A DNA stretch of 44,107 nucleotides from a virus: the IMG/VR virus record IMGVR_UViG_3300048625_000250, positions 1 to 44,107 of that record, one strand, 5' to 3'. Below, piece by piece: positions 20,718-29,283 of the stretch; within the stretch, counting starts at the first letter, position 1; every line of letters starts with the position of its first letter. The notes beneath the pieces were generated by a model. The model saw nothing but the letters and a program-made list of their open reading frames with translations. It was not told where the DNA came from and did no database searches. The position numbers and the translations under genes were made by a program.

Positions 20718-23700
20718 TCCCGCGAGTTTTAATAACAATATCGATAAGGCTTTGGTATCATTATCAAAGCTAGAAACACAATCAGGCGAATCAGCTTTGG
20801 CAGTAAAAACCCTTGCAAATTCTATTGGAGGGGTTTCTTTCTCGCGTCCCGCAGGAGAGATTCTTAGACTAAATTCTGCACTAAGTCAGGTAAACGTAGC
20901 GACATTAAAATTAGACACTTCACAAGAAGGTTTAGCCCGTGCTACGCGGTTAACTGAGGTTGCTATGAGGAATTATGGTAAAACAACTCAGGAGACAACA
21001 GATAAGGTAACTAAGCACAAAAACGAAACCGATAAGGCTACAAAATCTACGGTATCCTTTGGCGAAAAACTAAAGAATACATTCAGCAATTTAGCGGGTG
21101 CTTTAGGGATAACTGCTGGAATCGCAGGAATTGTTTCACTAGGAAGGGCAATACTTAGTACATCGGCAGAGTTCGAAAAATACCGTGCAGTATTAACAAA
21201 TACACTAGGAAGTTCAGCACTTGCAAATAACGCTCTTGCGACTATTACAGAGTTTGCATCTAAGACTCCTTTTTCGGTTGCGGAATTGACTGATTCATTC
21301 GTAAAATTAGCGAATCAAGGGTTTGTTCCATCGATAAACGAACTGCGCAAATTAGGCGATTTAGCATCGTCTACGGGTAAGGATTTTAATATGCTTGCAG
21401 AGGCTATACTAGATGCTCAGACGGGAGAATTTGAACGTCTAAAGGAGTTCGGTATCAAAGGAAAAGTAGAAGGCGATAAGGTAACCTTTGCATTTAAAGG
21501 AATACGTACAGAGATAGATAACAACGCTGAATCAATCAGAAAGTATATTATTGGGTTAGGAGATATGAAAGGTGTAGAGGGAGCTATGACGGCTATCTCT
21601 CAAACATTAACGGGTCAGGTATCTAACTTAGGTGACGCGTGGGATCAGATGCTTGTCGCTTTAGGAAACAATACGCGAGGTATTTTTACCACATTAATCG
21701 AATACTCTGGAATCGTTCTAAATAAGATTACTGAGATTAACAATGAAATGAATGCTTTGAGCAAAGTAGACCCTAATGCAGGTGGATTTATGTCTATGTT
21801 TAACGGTTGGGATAGAGTAGCTGGTTCTACTATTGTAAAAAATAGAAGTGCTTTGCAAACTATTACGTCAGATATTATTGCAAACGCTAAGACACAAGAC
21901 GAAATCGAACAAGGAAAACTTAGGCTAAAGGCTGAGTACGATGTTAAGCGAGGGGAGATTGACGCATTATCTAATGCAAAGGCTACAAAGGATTTGAATG
22001 TTTATAGAAGCCGTTCGTATAGAGGATTAAAGATGTCCTACAACGAGCAAATTCAAGCCTTAGATGCGCAGTCAAAAGCATTACTAGAAAAGTCACTTAA
22101 AGCGGGAGAAGGCATAAGTAAAGCTAAGCAAAAAGAGTTAGATGCTTTGATGAAATTAGAGGAAGCATATTGGAAGAAATTACGCGATATGCGTTCTGCA
22201 TTAGCAACCTATAAGTTTCAGAATAGTCCGAAATCAAAGGAGGCAATTGAAGCTGAATATGCACGTTTGCTGGAAATTGAAAAAGCCGAAATACAAAAGC
22301 AATTTGGTAAGCTAGGTAAACTAAAGGTATTGACTATGCAAGCGGAGGCAGTTAAGATGTCAAAGGCTAGAAGTCAAACGGACATAGAAGAATTTAGTAA
22401 AGCACAAGCGGAGGCTTTAAACGGAATTAATCGTGCAATCGAAGATCAAGAGTTTTCTATTCGTGAAAAGAAAATTGCATTGATGAAAGAAGGCTTTGAT
22501 AAGGATAATGAAGCTACTCAGCTAGAATACGATAAGCAGATTAATGCAATCGAAAGAGCGGGTGAAGACAGACTTAAGACGATCGAGGAGCAACGCAAAG
22601 CGGGTACTCTTACCGATTTTAAAGCAGGTCAAGAACGCATTCGGGTAGAGAAAGAAACGCAGGCTAACATCGCATTAGTAGAGCAGGATAGCTACGCAAA
22701 ACGCATAGCAAACTTGCAGAAGTTCTATGAGGATATGCTAGGCATTACGGATGCTGAAAGTGCTAAGCGTGTCGCTAAGGATTCGGAGGCTATTGCTCAA
22801 ATAGTAATGAAAGAGTCAGAGCGTTACGCAAAAGGTGAAATTACCTATGAGCAGTACGAGCGTAACATTGCTAGAAAGCAGGCTGATTTTAAGAAGACCG
22901 AACTAGACACTCAGTTAACAAATCAGGAGCAATCTTTGATGTTATTAGAGCAGAGCTTAAACTTAGCCGATGAGGTAAGTAAGACTGCAATTGAGACTAA
23001 AATTGCTTTAGCTAAGGAAGGTATTGATAAGACTAAAACCGAATTAAATACGCTAAACAAAGGATTTACTAGCCCCGTAGATAGCTTAATTGGTAAGGCA
23101 TTCGGAATCGATCCTAGTGACCCTAAATCAACAGAGGATATTGATAAGTTTAAGAGTGCAGTAACAAATGCAATTAGCGAAACGGCTAAGGCTGTTAATC
23201 AATCGTTGCAGGCTCAGATAGATGCCGACAACCGCGCGATAGAGTCGCAAAGAAAACGTGTAGATGAAGCGTCTAGGATTGCATCGGAAGGTAACGCAGA
23301 ATACTTGCAACAAGAGGAAGAACGTATGCGAGAGCTAGAAGCAAAGCGCGATGAAGACGCTAGAAAGCAGTTAGCAATTAATGCCGCACTACAAGCGTCG
23401 CAAGTTCTAGTTTCGATTACGGGTGCATTAGCTAGTTCGGGAGGCGAGCCTATTCAAGTAGCAACTAAGGTGGCTACTATTATTGCCGCACTCGCTACGG
23501 GATTTGCATTAGTATCTAGCTTGCAATCTAAAACACCTAGTTTCTTTGAGGGTACAGACTTTGTTCCACTAGGAAATAACAAGAAAGGACGTGATACTGT
23601 ACCTGCATTCCTTCACGAAGGAGAGGCGGTAATTCAAGCGGATAAGAATAAGGCTTATGCGCCTACAATTAAAGCCATACGTCGAGGTTTACTGCCTCCT

Positions 23701-23961
23701 GAATTGCTTAATGGATTTGTTACGGGAAATCAAATGAACCATTTAGCATTAGGGAAAGCCTTGCAGTCTAGCTCGAATACATCGTTTAAAGAGTCACACT
23801 TTGTTGAGATGAATGAGAGACTAGCAGGACTAGAACAAGTTATGCTAGGGACTACAAAGGCAGTACGTCAAATAGGGGTTAATGTAAACCTAGATTCAGA
23901 CGGATTTAGTATGTCAATTCAAAAGCATTTAGAGCGTAAATCTAAAATCTGGAACGCATAA
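20686..23961 (+). CDS. Tape measure protein
   Basis: 1091 residues, the longest internal gene. The N-terminal third carries the phage tape-measure domain (AEFEKYRAVLTNTLGSS, ITEFASKTPFSVAELTDSFVKLANQG, LGDLASSTGKDF). The centre is a long charged helical coiled-coil rod, then a hydrophobic stretch (LAINAALQASQVLVSITGALASS), and the end has the typical DTVPAFLHEGEAVIQADKN motif. It sets tail length: at about 0.15 nm per residue, roughly 160 nm. The stop overlaps the next start (TAATG). Confidence 0.95.
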   Translation: MQKEIFEIQFDPASFNNNIDKALVSLSKLETQSGESALAVKTLANSIGGVSFSRPAGEILRLNSALSQVNVATLKLDTSQEGLARATRLTEVAMRNYGKTTQETTDKVTKHKNETDKATKSTVSFGEKLKNTFSNLAGALGITAGIAGIVSLGRAILSTSAEFEKYRAVLTNTLGSSALANNALATITEFASKTPFSVAELTDSFVKLANQGFVPSINELRKLGDLASSTGKDFNMLAEAILDAQTGEFERLKEFGIKGKVEGDKVTFAFKGIRTEIDNNAESIRKYIIGLGDMKGVEGAMTAISQTLTGQVSNLGDAWDQMLVALGNNTRGIFTTLIEYSGIVLNKITEINNEMNALSKVDPNAGGFMSMFNGWDRVAGSTIVKNRSALQTITSDIIANAKTQDEIEQGKLRLKAEYDVKRGEIDALSNAKATKDLNVYRSRSYRGLKMSYNEQIQALDAQSKALLEKSLKAGEGISKAKQKELDALMKLEEAYWKKLRDMRSALATYKFQNSPKSKEAIEAEYARLLEIEKAEIQKQFGKLGKLKVLTMQAEAVKMSKARSQTDIEEFSKAQAEALNGINRAIEDQEFSIREKKIALMKEGFDKDNEATQLEYDKQINAIERAGEDRLKTIEEQRKAGTLTDFKAGQERIRVEKETQANIALVEQDSYAKRIANLQKFYEDMLGITDAESAKRVAKDSEAIAQIVMKESERYAKGEITYEQYERNIARKQADFKKTELDTQLTNQEQSLMLLEQSLNLADEVSKTAIETKIALAKEGIDKTKTELNTLNKGFTSPVDSLIGKAFGIDPSDPKSTEDIDKFKSAVTNAISETAKAVNQSLQAQIDADNRAIESQRKRVDEASRIASEGNAEYLQQEEERMRELEAKRDEDARKQLAINAALQASQVLVSITGALASSGGEPIQVATKVATIIAALATGFALVSSLQSKTPSFFEGTDFVPLGNNKKGRDTVPAFLHEGEAVIQADKNKAYAPTIKAIRRGLLPPELLNGFVTGNQMNHLALGKALQSSSNTSFKESHFVEMNERLAGLEQVMLGTTKAVRQIGVNVNLDSDGFSMSIQKHLERKSKIWNA

Positions 23962-25886
23962 TGGGATTAGTAAAAATTGAAATAAAGAAGCATCAACTTG
24001 TTAATAAGCAAGGCGAGAATGTTATTGTTCAATGCGACAATAATCAAGGCTCTTATGTGCTTGGTAACGTAGACGATACTTGGTATGATATTACGTCTGA
24101 CACGTCAGGATTAGAGGAATTAGAGCTATACATTAAGCGTCCAGTTAATTCATCAAAAGCATCAGAACGTTCGGCTACGGCACAGATAACGATTGCAGGC
24201 ACATCCGAGTCGCTGGTAATGACGTGGCTATACGAGTTTCCTTGTTCTCAATTAAACTTCTTTGACGTCCGAATTACGGATTTGTCTTGCAATCTTATTT
24301 ACAATATGTTTTCGCTTAAAGCGGATAACATCGAGTATTGCACTAATGATGGTTGCGGGGTTACATTACCGTTAAGAGAGGCAGACAATGCCTATTTTAG
24401 ACTAAAGAAAATCTCTATAATGGATAACCATTTAAAGTGGTTTTCGGAGGACGGTACAAAAGAGCATCCTACGTTTTTAGTAACGATGCTTAATCAAATG
24501 AGTTTGCTTCAATCGGTAGCGGTAGGTATGTATCTTTTCGTGCAGAACTTGCCAGGGGTAGGTTTAATTGTTGATGCAATAGCTGATATAGAGAAAGCCA
24601 TTCGTAAATCATTAGGTGTAGGATATTACGCTCCTGCACCATTAGTTAGAACTTTGCTAGAAAACATTACAATTAAGGCAGGATTAACAATGGAAACTAT
24701 CTTTGACATCGGAAAGGATGCTGAGAATGATTGCTTGTTTATTCCTTACGGAGGAGACTATCATCACAATGACGCAAATAATGGTAGCGGATCTCCTAGC
24801 ACCAAGTACATTTGGGGAAACAGATATATTTGGTCAGCAGATAAATTTATCGAAGCATTATGTAAGGCTTACAATTGCTATTGGGAAATAGGCAACGGAG
24901 TCCTTTATATTCGCAAAAATATCGACCTAACAGAAAGCGAACCTTTTGATTTTAGGGGCGATATTATTGGAAACGTATGTTACGCTTATAACCTTGAAAA
25001 GAAGCCATCCTTTGGCAGATACGAGTACGCAAGCGACGCTTCTGATATGTCATTAAATAGTTCGGCTATTGCGTATAATGATATTGTAGATTTCGATGGC
25101 GAAGCGGACAACCCGATATTGGAAGGGGAGCTTGATAAGCGACTAGAATTTGCAAACACTAGCTTCTTGCACGATAGTTTTTCTACGAATCCATACATTG
25201 AAATCTTTGATACGGCTTACATTATTGCCTATATTTTAGCAGGCTTGCTTTCTTTCGTTGCCGCTTCATTAATTGCAGGTACACTTACTGCTACGGGAGC
25301 AATACTGATTACGGCAGGAGTGGCTTATTTTACTGCTTCTATTAGCATATCAGTCGATAACAAAAAGAATGAATACGGAGAGAATTCTGTTTATGCAGGG
25401 TCGATTCGTATTATGGGTAGCGGATCGATTAATACACCAAAATTAATCCGTTATGATGCAGAAAATACTTCGATTGGAAATGCTAAAGCAGTTTACGCTA
25501 ACATCGAAGACATTCAGCCATCTTGGATGAATACGGGAAATATAGCATACGAAAATCAACCTTGGGGATCAACATTAAAGAAGCCGTTTACAAAAGTGTG
25601 GAATTACCCTATGTATTTCGATGCTAATTACATCGGTAATATGTATGACAAATACCACGAATTAACCGACAATCCATTTAAGATAAACATCGGAAATAAA
25701 ACGCTTACAATCGTAATGGAGCTATGTTGCGATACGGTTGTAACTACGGGATTAATCGGAGACATCGGTAGAATCGTAGGGCAGGTTGCAAGAGTAAGCG
25801 ATACAGAGAAAATCCTAGTCGAGGAAGTTAAGGTATCTTACAAAGAAATGATTATCGAAATTAAGGGGAAAATAATTTATATCTAA
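23961..25886 (+). CDS. Tail-tip / baseplate protein with hydrophobic segments
   Basis: 641 residues. Directly behind the tape measure, where distal-tail and hub proteins are encoded. The front has beta-rich segments (VKIEIKKHQLVNKQGENV, LELYIKRPV). A hydrophobic patch at about residues 190-215 and a long one at about 415-455 (IIAYILAGLLSFVAASLIAG then GAILITAGVAYFTASI) look able to enter a membrane, unusual for an external tail-tip protein. It may take part in envelope penetration. No specific family recognised. Confidence 0.78.
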   Translation: MGLVKIEIKKHQLVNKQGENVIVQCDNNQGSYVLGNVDDTWYDITSDTSGLEELELYIKRPVNSSKASERSATAQITIAGTSESLVMTWLYEFPCSQLNFFDVRITDLSCNLIYNMFSLKADNIEYCTNDGCGVTLPLREADNAYFRLKKISIMDNHLKWFSEDGTKEHPTFLVTMLNQMSLLQSVAVGMYLFVQNLPGVGLIVDAIADIEKAIRKSLGVGYYAPAPLVRTLLENITIKAGLTMETIFDIGKDAENDCLFIPYGGDYHHNDANNGSGSPSTKYIWGNRYIWSADKFIEALCKAYNCYWEIGNGVLYIRKNIDLTESEPFDFRGDIIGNVCYAYNLEKKPSFGRYEYASDASDMSLNSSAIAYNDIVDFDGEADNPILEGELDKRLEFANTSFLHDSFSTNPYIEIFDTAYIIAYILAGLLSFVAASLIAGTLTATGAILITAGVAYFTASISISVDNKKNEYGENSVYAGSIRIMGSGSINTPKLIRYDAENTSIGNAKAVYANIEDIQPSWMNTGNIAYENQPWGSTLKKPFTKVWNYPMYFDANYIGNMYDKYHELTDNPFKINIGNKTLTIVMELCCDTVVTTGLIGDIGRIVGQVARVSDTEKILVEEVKVSYKEMIIEIKGKIIYI

Positions 25887-25890
25887 GAAA

Positions 25891-27048
25891 ATGAAACTTT
25901 ACAAAGTAGAAGGTAATGGTAGCAGAGATGAATTGCAAGAATGTAAATTTAACTCTCACAAAAAATGTCTATCTTATGCTATTCCAATTACGGATGCAGT
26001 CAAGAGTTCTATTAGCTATCAATTACAATTAAAAGAAATACCTACTAGAATTACGGCATTCTATGCAGACTTATGTTCTGATATGGAGAGTGAATTTAAG
26101 TTTCAAACACTTCTTTACGCTATGGCTCCTAATGGTAGCCATTACGCTAATTTCTTAGGCTTAAAAACACTACCAGAGTACGATTCATTCTACATCTATT
26201 TTGAAGTCGCATACGAGGATAATAGTATTGAAAGATTTTTCTCGCAAGACTTTGTAAAAGAGCGTTGTTCGGTTGTTAATTTAATCGAGGCTTGCTATTC
26301 GGAGAATGATAATGCAGGCTATGATTCAGACGGTAATTACTTAGGATTACCAATGATGCCTATATTCGGTAATGCTTATCTTAGGTATTATCATATGTAT
26401 CCAGTTCGTGAACTGACTACGATGTATCAGGGAAAAACCTTAACCTACAAGACGCTAAACTATGGGTCAAAAGTAGTTAAGACAACATCAGAAACAACGT
26501 ATCAAATTAGTTACGAGGTATTGCCATATTGGTATGACGAAGAAGTCTCTAAGGCATTTGAAAAAGGGGTTGTTACTGCACTAGATAAACAGTATATCCT
26601 AAAAGAATTTAAGGCAGAGGTTGTAGGCGATCCGACTTGTAGTCGAGTTTACAATACAGTCCTAGCATCCGAAATAAAAAACATCTCAATGTCTTGCGGT
26701 ACAACAGAATGTCAAACTTTCTTCTGCACTCCGACATCATTTAGCCATACGATGTTATCCGTTTGCTTGGATGCACACGAGCCGTATAGTCAAGAAGTTA
26801 CGGTAGAAGGATTGCATCCGATTGCACTAAACAGTATTACTAATAATACGGGCGCATCAATTAATGTAGTCGGATATTTAGAAGATGGGAATTACATCGA
26901 CTTTCAATCGCTTACAATATCGAATCCTACAACCGCAGGAACTATTGTAATCGACTATGAAGACTGCAATGGAACGGCTCAAAAGACGATCTATATTTCA
27001 GAAGGAGATTGTTGCTGGTTAGGGGATTTAGTACAATTAAACTCATAA
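25891..27048 (+). CDS. Tail-tip structural protein, Cys-rich
   Basis: 385 residues, beta-rich, with 13 Cys, several in clusters (MSCGTTECQTFFC, GDCCW). The C-terminal third reads like an Ig-like or adhesin module (ITNNTGASINVVGYLEDGNYIDF). Follows the 23961 gene by four bases and precedes another small beta protein. Likely part of the tail tip; exact role unknown. Confidence 0.75.
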   Translation: MKLYKVEGNGSRDELQECKFNSHKKCLSYAIPITDAVKSSISYQLQLKEIPTRITAFYADLCSDMESEFKFQTLLYAMAPNGSHYANFLGLKTLPEYDSFYIYFEVAYEDNSIERFFSQDFVKERCSVVNLIEACYSENDNAGYDSDGNYLGLPMMPIFGNAYLRYYHMYPVRELTTMYQGKTLTYKTLNYGSKVVKTTSETTYQISYEVLPYWYDEEVSKAFEKGVVTALDKQYILKEFKAEVVGDPTCSRVYNTVLASEIKNISMSCGTTECQTFFCTPTSFSHTMLSVCLDAHEPYSQEVTVEGLHPIALNSITNNTGASINVVGYLEDGNYIDFQSLTISNPTTAGTIVIDYEDCNGTAQKTIYISEGDCCWLGDLVQLNS

Positions 27049-27052
27049 GATT

Positions 27053-27496
27053 ATGCCAAATAGAACGATTACAATTAGATTAATTTCGGCTGGCAACGAT
27101 GCTGGAAATTTTACGATAAAAGATCAAGGCGGTGTAACACTTTACAATAATGTTACCCGCGAAGCTATAATGAGTCCAAGCGGATTAACGATAGATGTAC
27201 CATACGAGACTACGTCATTAACGGTTGCATCTACTGGAGTATGTACGACTGAAAAATCGATTACATTATCATCTGTTCCTCCACTTATAACTAGGTATTA
27301 TGAGCTTGTTCCGTGTGATTCGGGATTACCGAATGTTTACACTAAGCTGGCAAATACACTACCTAACAACAGATATGTAAAAACGGGTATGACTCCTATC
27401 TTTTATGTTTATCAAGGAGCTTATATCGACCAAACATACGATCCATCAAATTTAGATACGAGTATAGTTACTGCTAACGGGATAGGGTGCCCATAA
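27053..27496 (+). CDS. Small beta-rich tail-associated protein
   Basis: 147 residues with a beta-sandwich-like pattern (TITIRLISAGNDAGNFTIKDQGGVTLYNNV, LTIDVPYETTSLTVASTG). Ends with a region naming ordered Thr/Asn loops. Five bases after the previous gene. Probable minor tail or decoration protein; inferred from context. Confidence 0.72.
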   Translation: MPNRTITIRLISAGNDAGNFTIKDQGGVTLYNNVTREAIMSPSGLTIDVPYETTSLTVASTGVCTTEKSITLSSVPPLITRYYELVPCDSGLPNVYTKLANTLPNNRYVKTGMTPIFYVYQGAYIDQTYDPSNLDTSIVTANGIGCP

Positions 27497-27508
27497 ACAA
27501 AATAATCT

Positions 27509-28501
27509 ATGACAAACGAACACCAATTAAAGATTGAAGCGATTAGGAAACACTTCAATTCAACAAATATGCGAATCAGTGATTTTTGGACTGAATTCTA
27601 CGAATCATATGGTTACAATAATAGAAGTGGATTAAAGAAACTATGCGTAACAAATAACATAACAGTTAGCGAAAGAGCTAAGTTATGGCTTACTAGCAAA
27701 GGAGAAAAGACTGAGTTTAATCTTGATGAATTAGACAACTTTGGAATTCTAAATAGTATTGGAAAGGAATACACAAGTCAGAAATTACCTAGTGAATTAA
27801 AAAAGATTGGTATTCTATCTGACATTCATTTCCCGTATCATAGCCTTGAAGCTTTGCGCGTTGCTATCACATACCTTCGAGAGCAAGAAATCGACTGTCT
27901 TTACCTAAACGGAGACATTTTTGATTTTTATAGCATAAGCAGACACGAGAAAGACCCTGATATGCGCGATTTCCCAAGAGAGGTTGAGATGAACAAGGAC
28001 TTTGTCCAAAAGCTACGGAATCTATTCCCTACAATACCGATTTATTACAAGCTAGGAAATCACGAAAATCGTTACGCGAAATCCTTGCAAGTAAATGCAG
28101 AGGAGTTTGCTCAAATACACGAACTTCAATTCGATGTATTCTTTGGATTTGATAGATTGGATTTCCGAATGGTAGAAGATTGGCAAGGAATGGAAATGGG
28201 GGATTTGCTTGTACTTCACGGACACGAGCTATACGGAGGCGGGGGTGTTAACCCTAGTCAAAACTTATTTAATAAGACTATATGCAATACGCTTATCGGA
28301 CACGTTCATAGGACATCTAACACTACAAAGAAGACTGGATTTAAGAAATTTATTCACGCTTATTCTACGGGATGCCTAACAGTTTTAAGTCCAAAGTATA
28401 TGCCATTTTCACAACACAATCACGGATTCGCTTTAGTAGAGATTGAAAACGGGATTTCTAAGGTTAAGAACTTGGTTATCAAGGACGGTAAGGTATTGTA
28501 G
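27509..28501 (+). CDS. Calcineurin-like metallophosphoesterase
   Basis: 330 residues. The first ~95 residues form a helical extension (KHFNSTNMRISDFWTEFYESYGY...) that may bind nucleic acid. Then the full metal-binding set of the family follows: SDIHF (about residue 105), NGDIFDF, LGNHENR, LHGHE and GHVHR. Substrate unknown: phosphodiesters, nucleotides or DNA ends are all possible. It sits between tail-tip genes and the major tail protein promoter, so it is expressed late with structural genes, odd for a purely metabolic enzyme. Confidence 0.9.
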   Translation: MTNEHQLKIEAIRKHFNSTNMRISDFWTEFYESYGYNNRSGLKKLCVTNNITVSERAKLWLTSKGEKTEFNLDELDNFGILNSIGKEYTSQKLPSELKKIGILSDIHFPYHSLEALRVAITYLREQEIDCLYLNGDIFDFYSISRHEKDPDMRDFPREVEMNKDFVQKLRNLFPTIPIYYKLGNHENRYAKSLQVNAEEFAQIHELQFDVFFGFDRLDFRMVEDWQGMEMGDLLVLHGHELYGGGGVNPSQNLFNKTICNTLIGHVHRTSNTTKKTGFKKFIHAYSTGCLTVLSPKYMPFSQHNHGFALVEIENGISKVKNLVIKDGKVL

Positions 28502-28520
28502 TTTTGTCGATAAGCACATA

Positions 28521-28550
28521 TTTGTAGTTAAAAAAATAGCCATATATTTG
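28521..28550 (+). promoter_or_regulatory. Consensus late promoter of the major tail protein gene
   Basis: TTTG at 28521-28524 and a perfect TATATTTG at 28543-28550, 18 bases apart, matching the Bacteroidota sigma-ABfr type consensus. No palindrome in the spacer, unlike the early-type promoters. Confidence 0.75.
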
Positions 28551-28553
28551 TAT

Positions 28554-28569
28554 TGTACATAGCGGTACT
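28554..28569 (+). promoter_or_regulatory. 16-nt element complementary to the capsid 3' UTR
   Basis: TGTACATAGCGGTACT lies at or just after the expected transcription start. It is the exact reverse complement of 39319-39334 downstream of the capsid gene. Both transcripts run on the + strand, so the RNAs could pair over 16 bases. The element also has GTAC-N6-GTAC symmetry, so a protein-binding site is an alternative. Confidence 0.5.
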
Positions 28570-28602
28570 GATGGCAATTTTCAACTTTTAAACAGAAAAA
28601 AA

Positions 28603-29211
28603 ATGCCGATTAATTATTCAAATTTTGTTGATTGCGCGGGTGATACTTGTGTTAAGGTAACTTTGCCCGTAAGAGCATCGCAAGCGTGCGAATGCGAAAC
28701 TTGGAGTGGTCGTATTAACGACTTATACTTCATTGATTGTTCGGAGGAAATCTCTCCTGCAAATCTAATTGATACCGCTTGGTGGACTGCATTAAAAACT
28801 GGCAACAAGATTTTCAACTTAGGTGTTGGTATCGGTGGTTATGCTAAGAAGAATGCAACTACTTTCGACGCAGGTGGATGTGGAGTTCCTACAATCCAAC
28901 AAATCGAATGGGCTTTATCTTATCAGGTATTCTGTATGGATAAGTCTTCTGCTATGTACACTCACGAATTTGCAAACGATTTAATTAACGGTGGTTTAAA
29001 AAACTACAACGTAATTGCTCGTTTCTGTGACGGAGACAATATGATTTTGCCTATTGGTAAGGTTTCTTTATCTGACTTCAATAACGAATTGCCTACCGAC
29101 ACTACTGGCTTTATGTCATTCTCTTACGAGTTCTCTTGGAAATCTATGATTGTTCCAACTCCTTTAGAGGTTGCAGGCTTACAAGCAGTATTGCCTAAAG
29201 CAATCAGATAG
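28603..29211 (+). CDS. Probable major tail (tube) protein, Cys-rich
   Basis: 202 residues. It has its own consensus promoter and own terminator, the mark of a highly expressed structural gene, and size and beta-rich pattern fit a tail-tube protein (FVDCAGDTCVKVTLPVRAS, IARFCDGDNMILPIGKVSL, GFMSFSYEFSWKSMI). Eight Cys in 202 residues is high. It stands between tail genes and the portal. No direct family match is recognised, so a head decoration protein is an alternative. Confidence 0.72.
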   Translation: MPINYSNFVDCAGDTCVKVTLPVRASQACECETWSGRINDLYFIDCSEEISPANLIDTAWWTALKTGNKIFNLGVGIGGYAKKNATTFDAGGCGVPTIQQIEWALSYQVFCMDKSSAMYTHEFANDLINGGLKNYNVIARFCDGDNMILPIGKVSLSDFNNELPTDTTGFMSFSYEFSWKSMIVPTPLEVAGLQAVLPKAIR

Positions 29212-29245
29212 TAGTTTGTTTGTGTTTGATGAATAATGAAAATGG

Positions 29246-29269
29246 GGAGGGGTTATGCCCCTCCTTTTT
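29246..29269 (+). terminator. Rho-independent terminator after the major tail protein gene
   Basis: GGAGGGG-TTATG-CCCCTCC, a perfect seven-pair stem, followed by TTTTT. Strong. Confidence 0.9.
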
Positions 29270-29283
29270 CACTTTAAAGAGAT

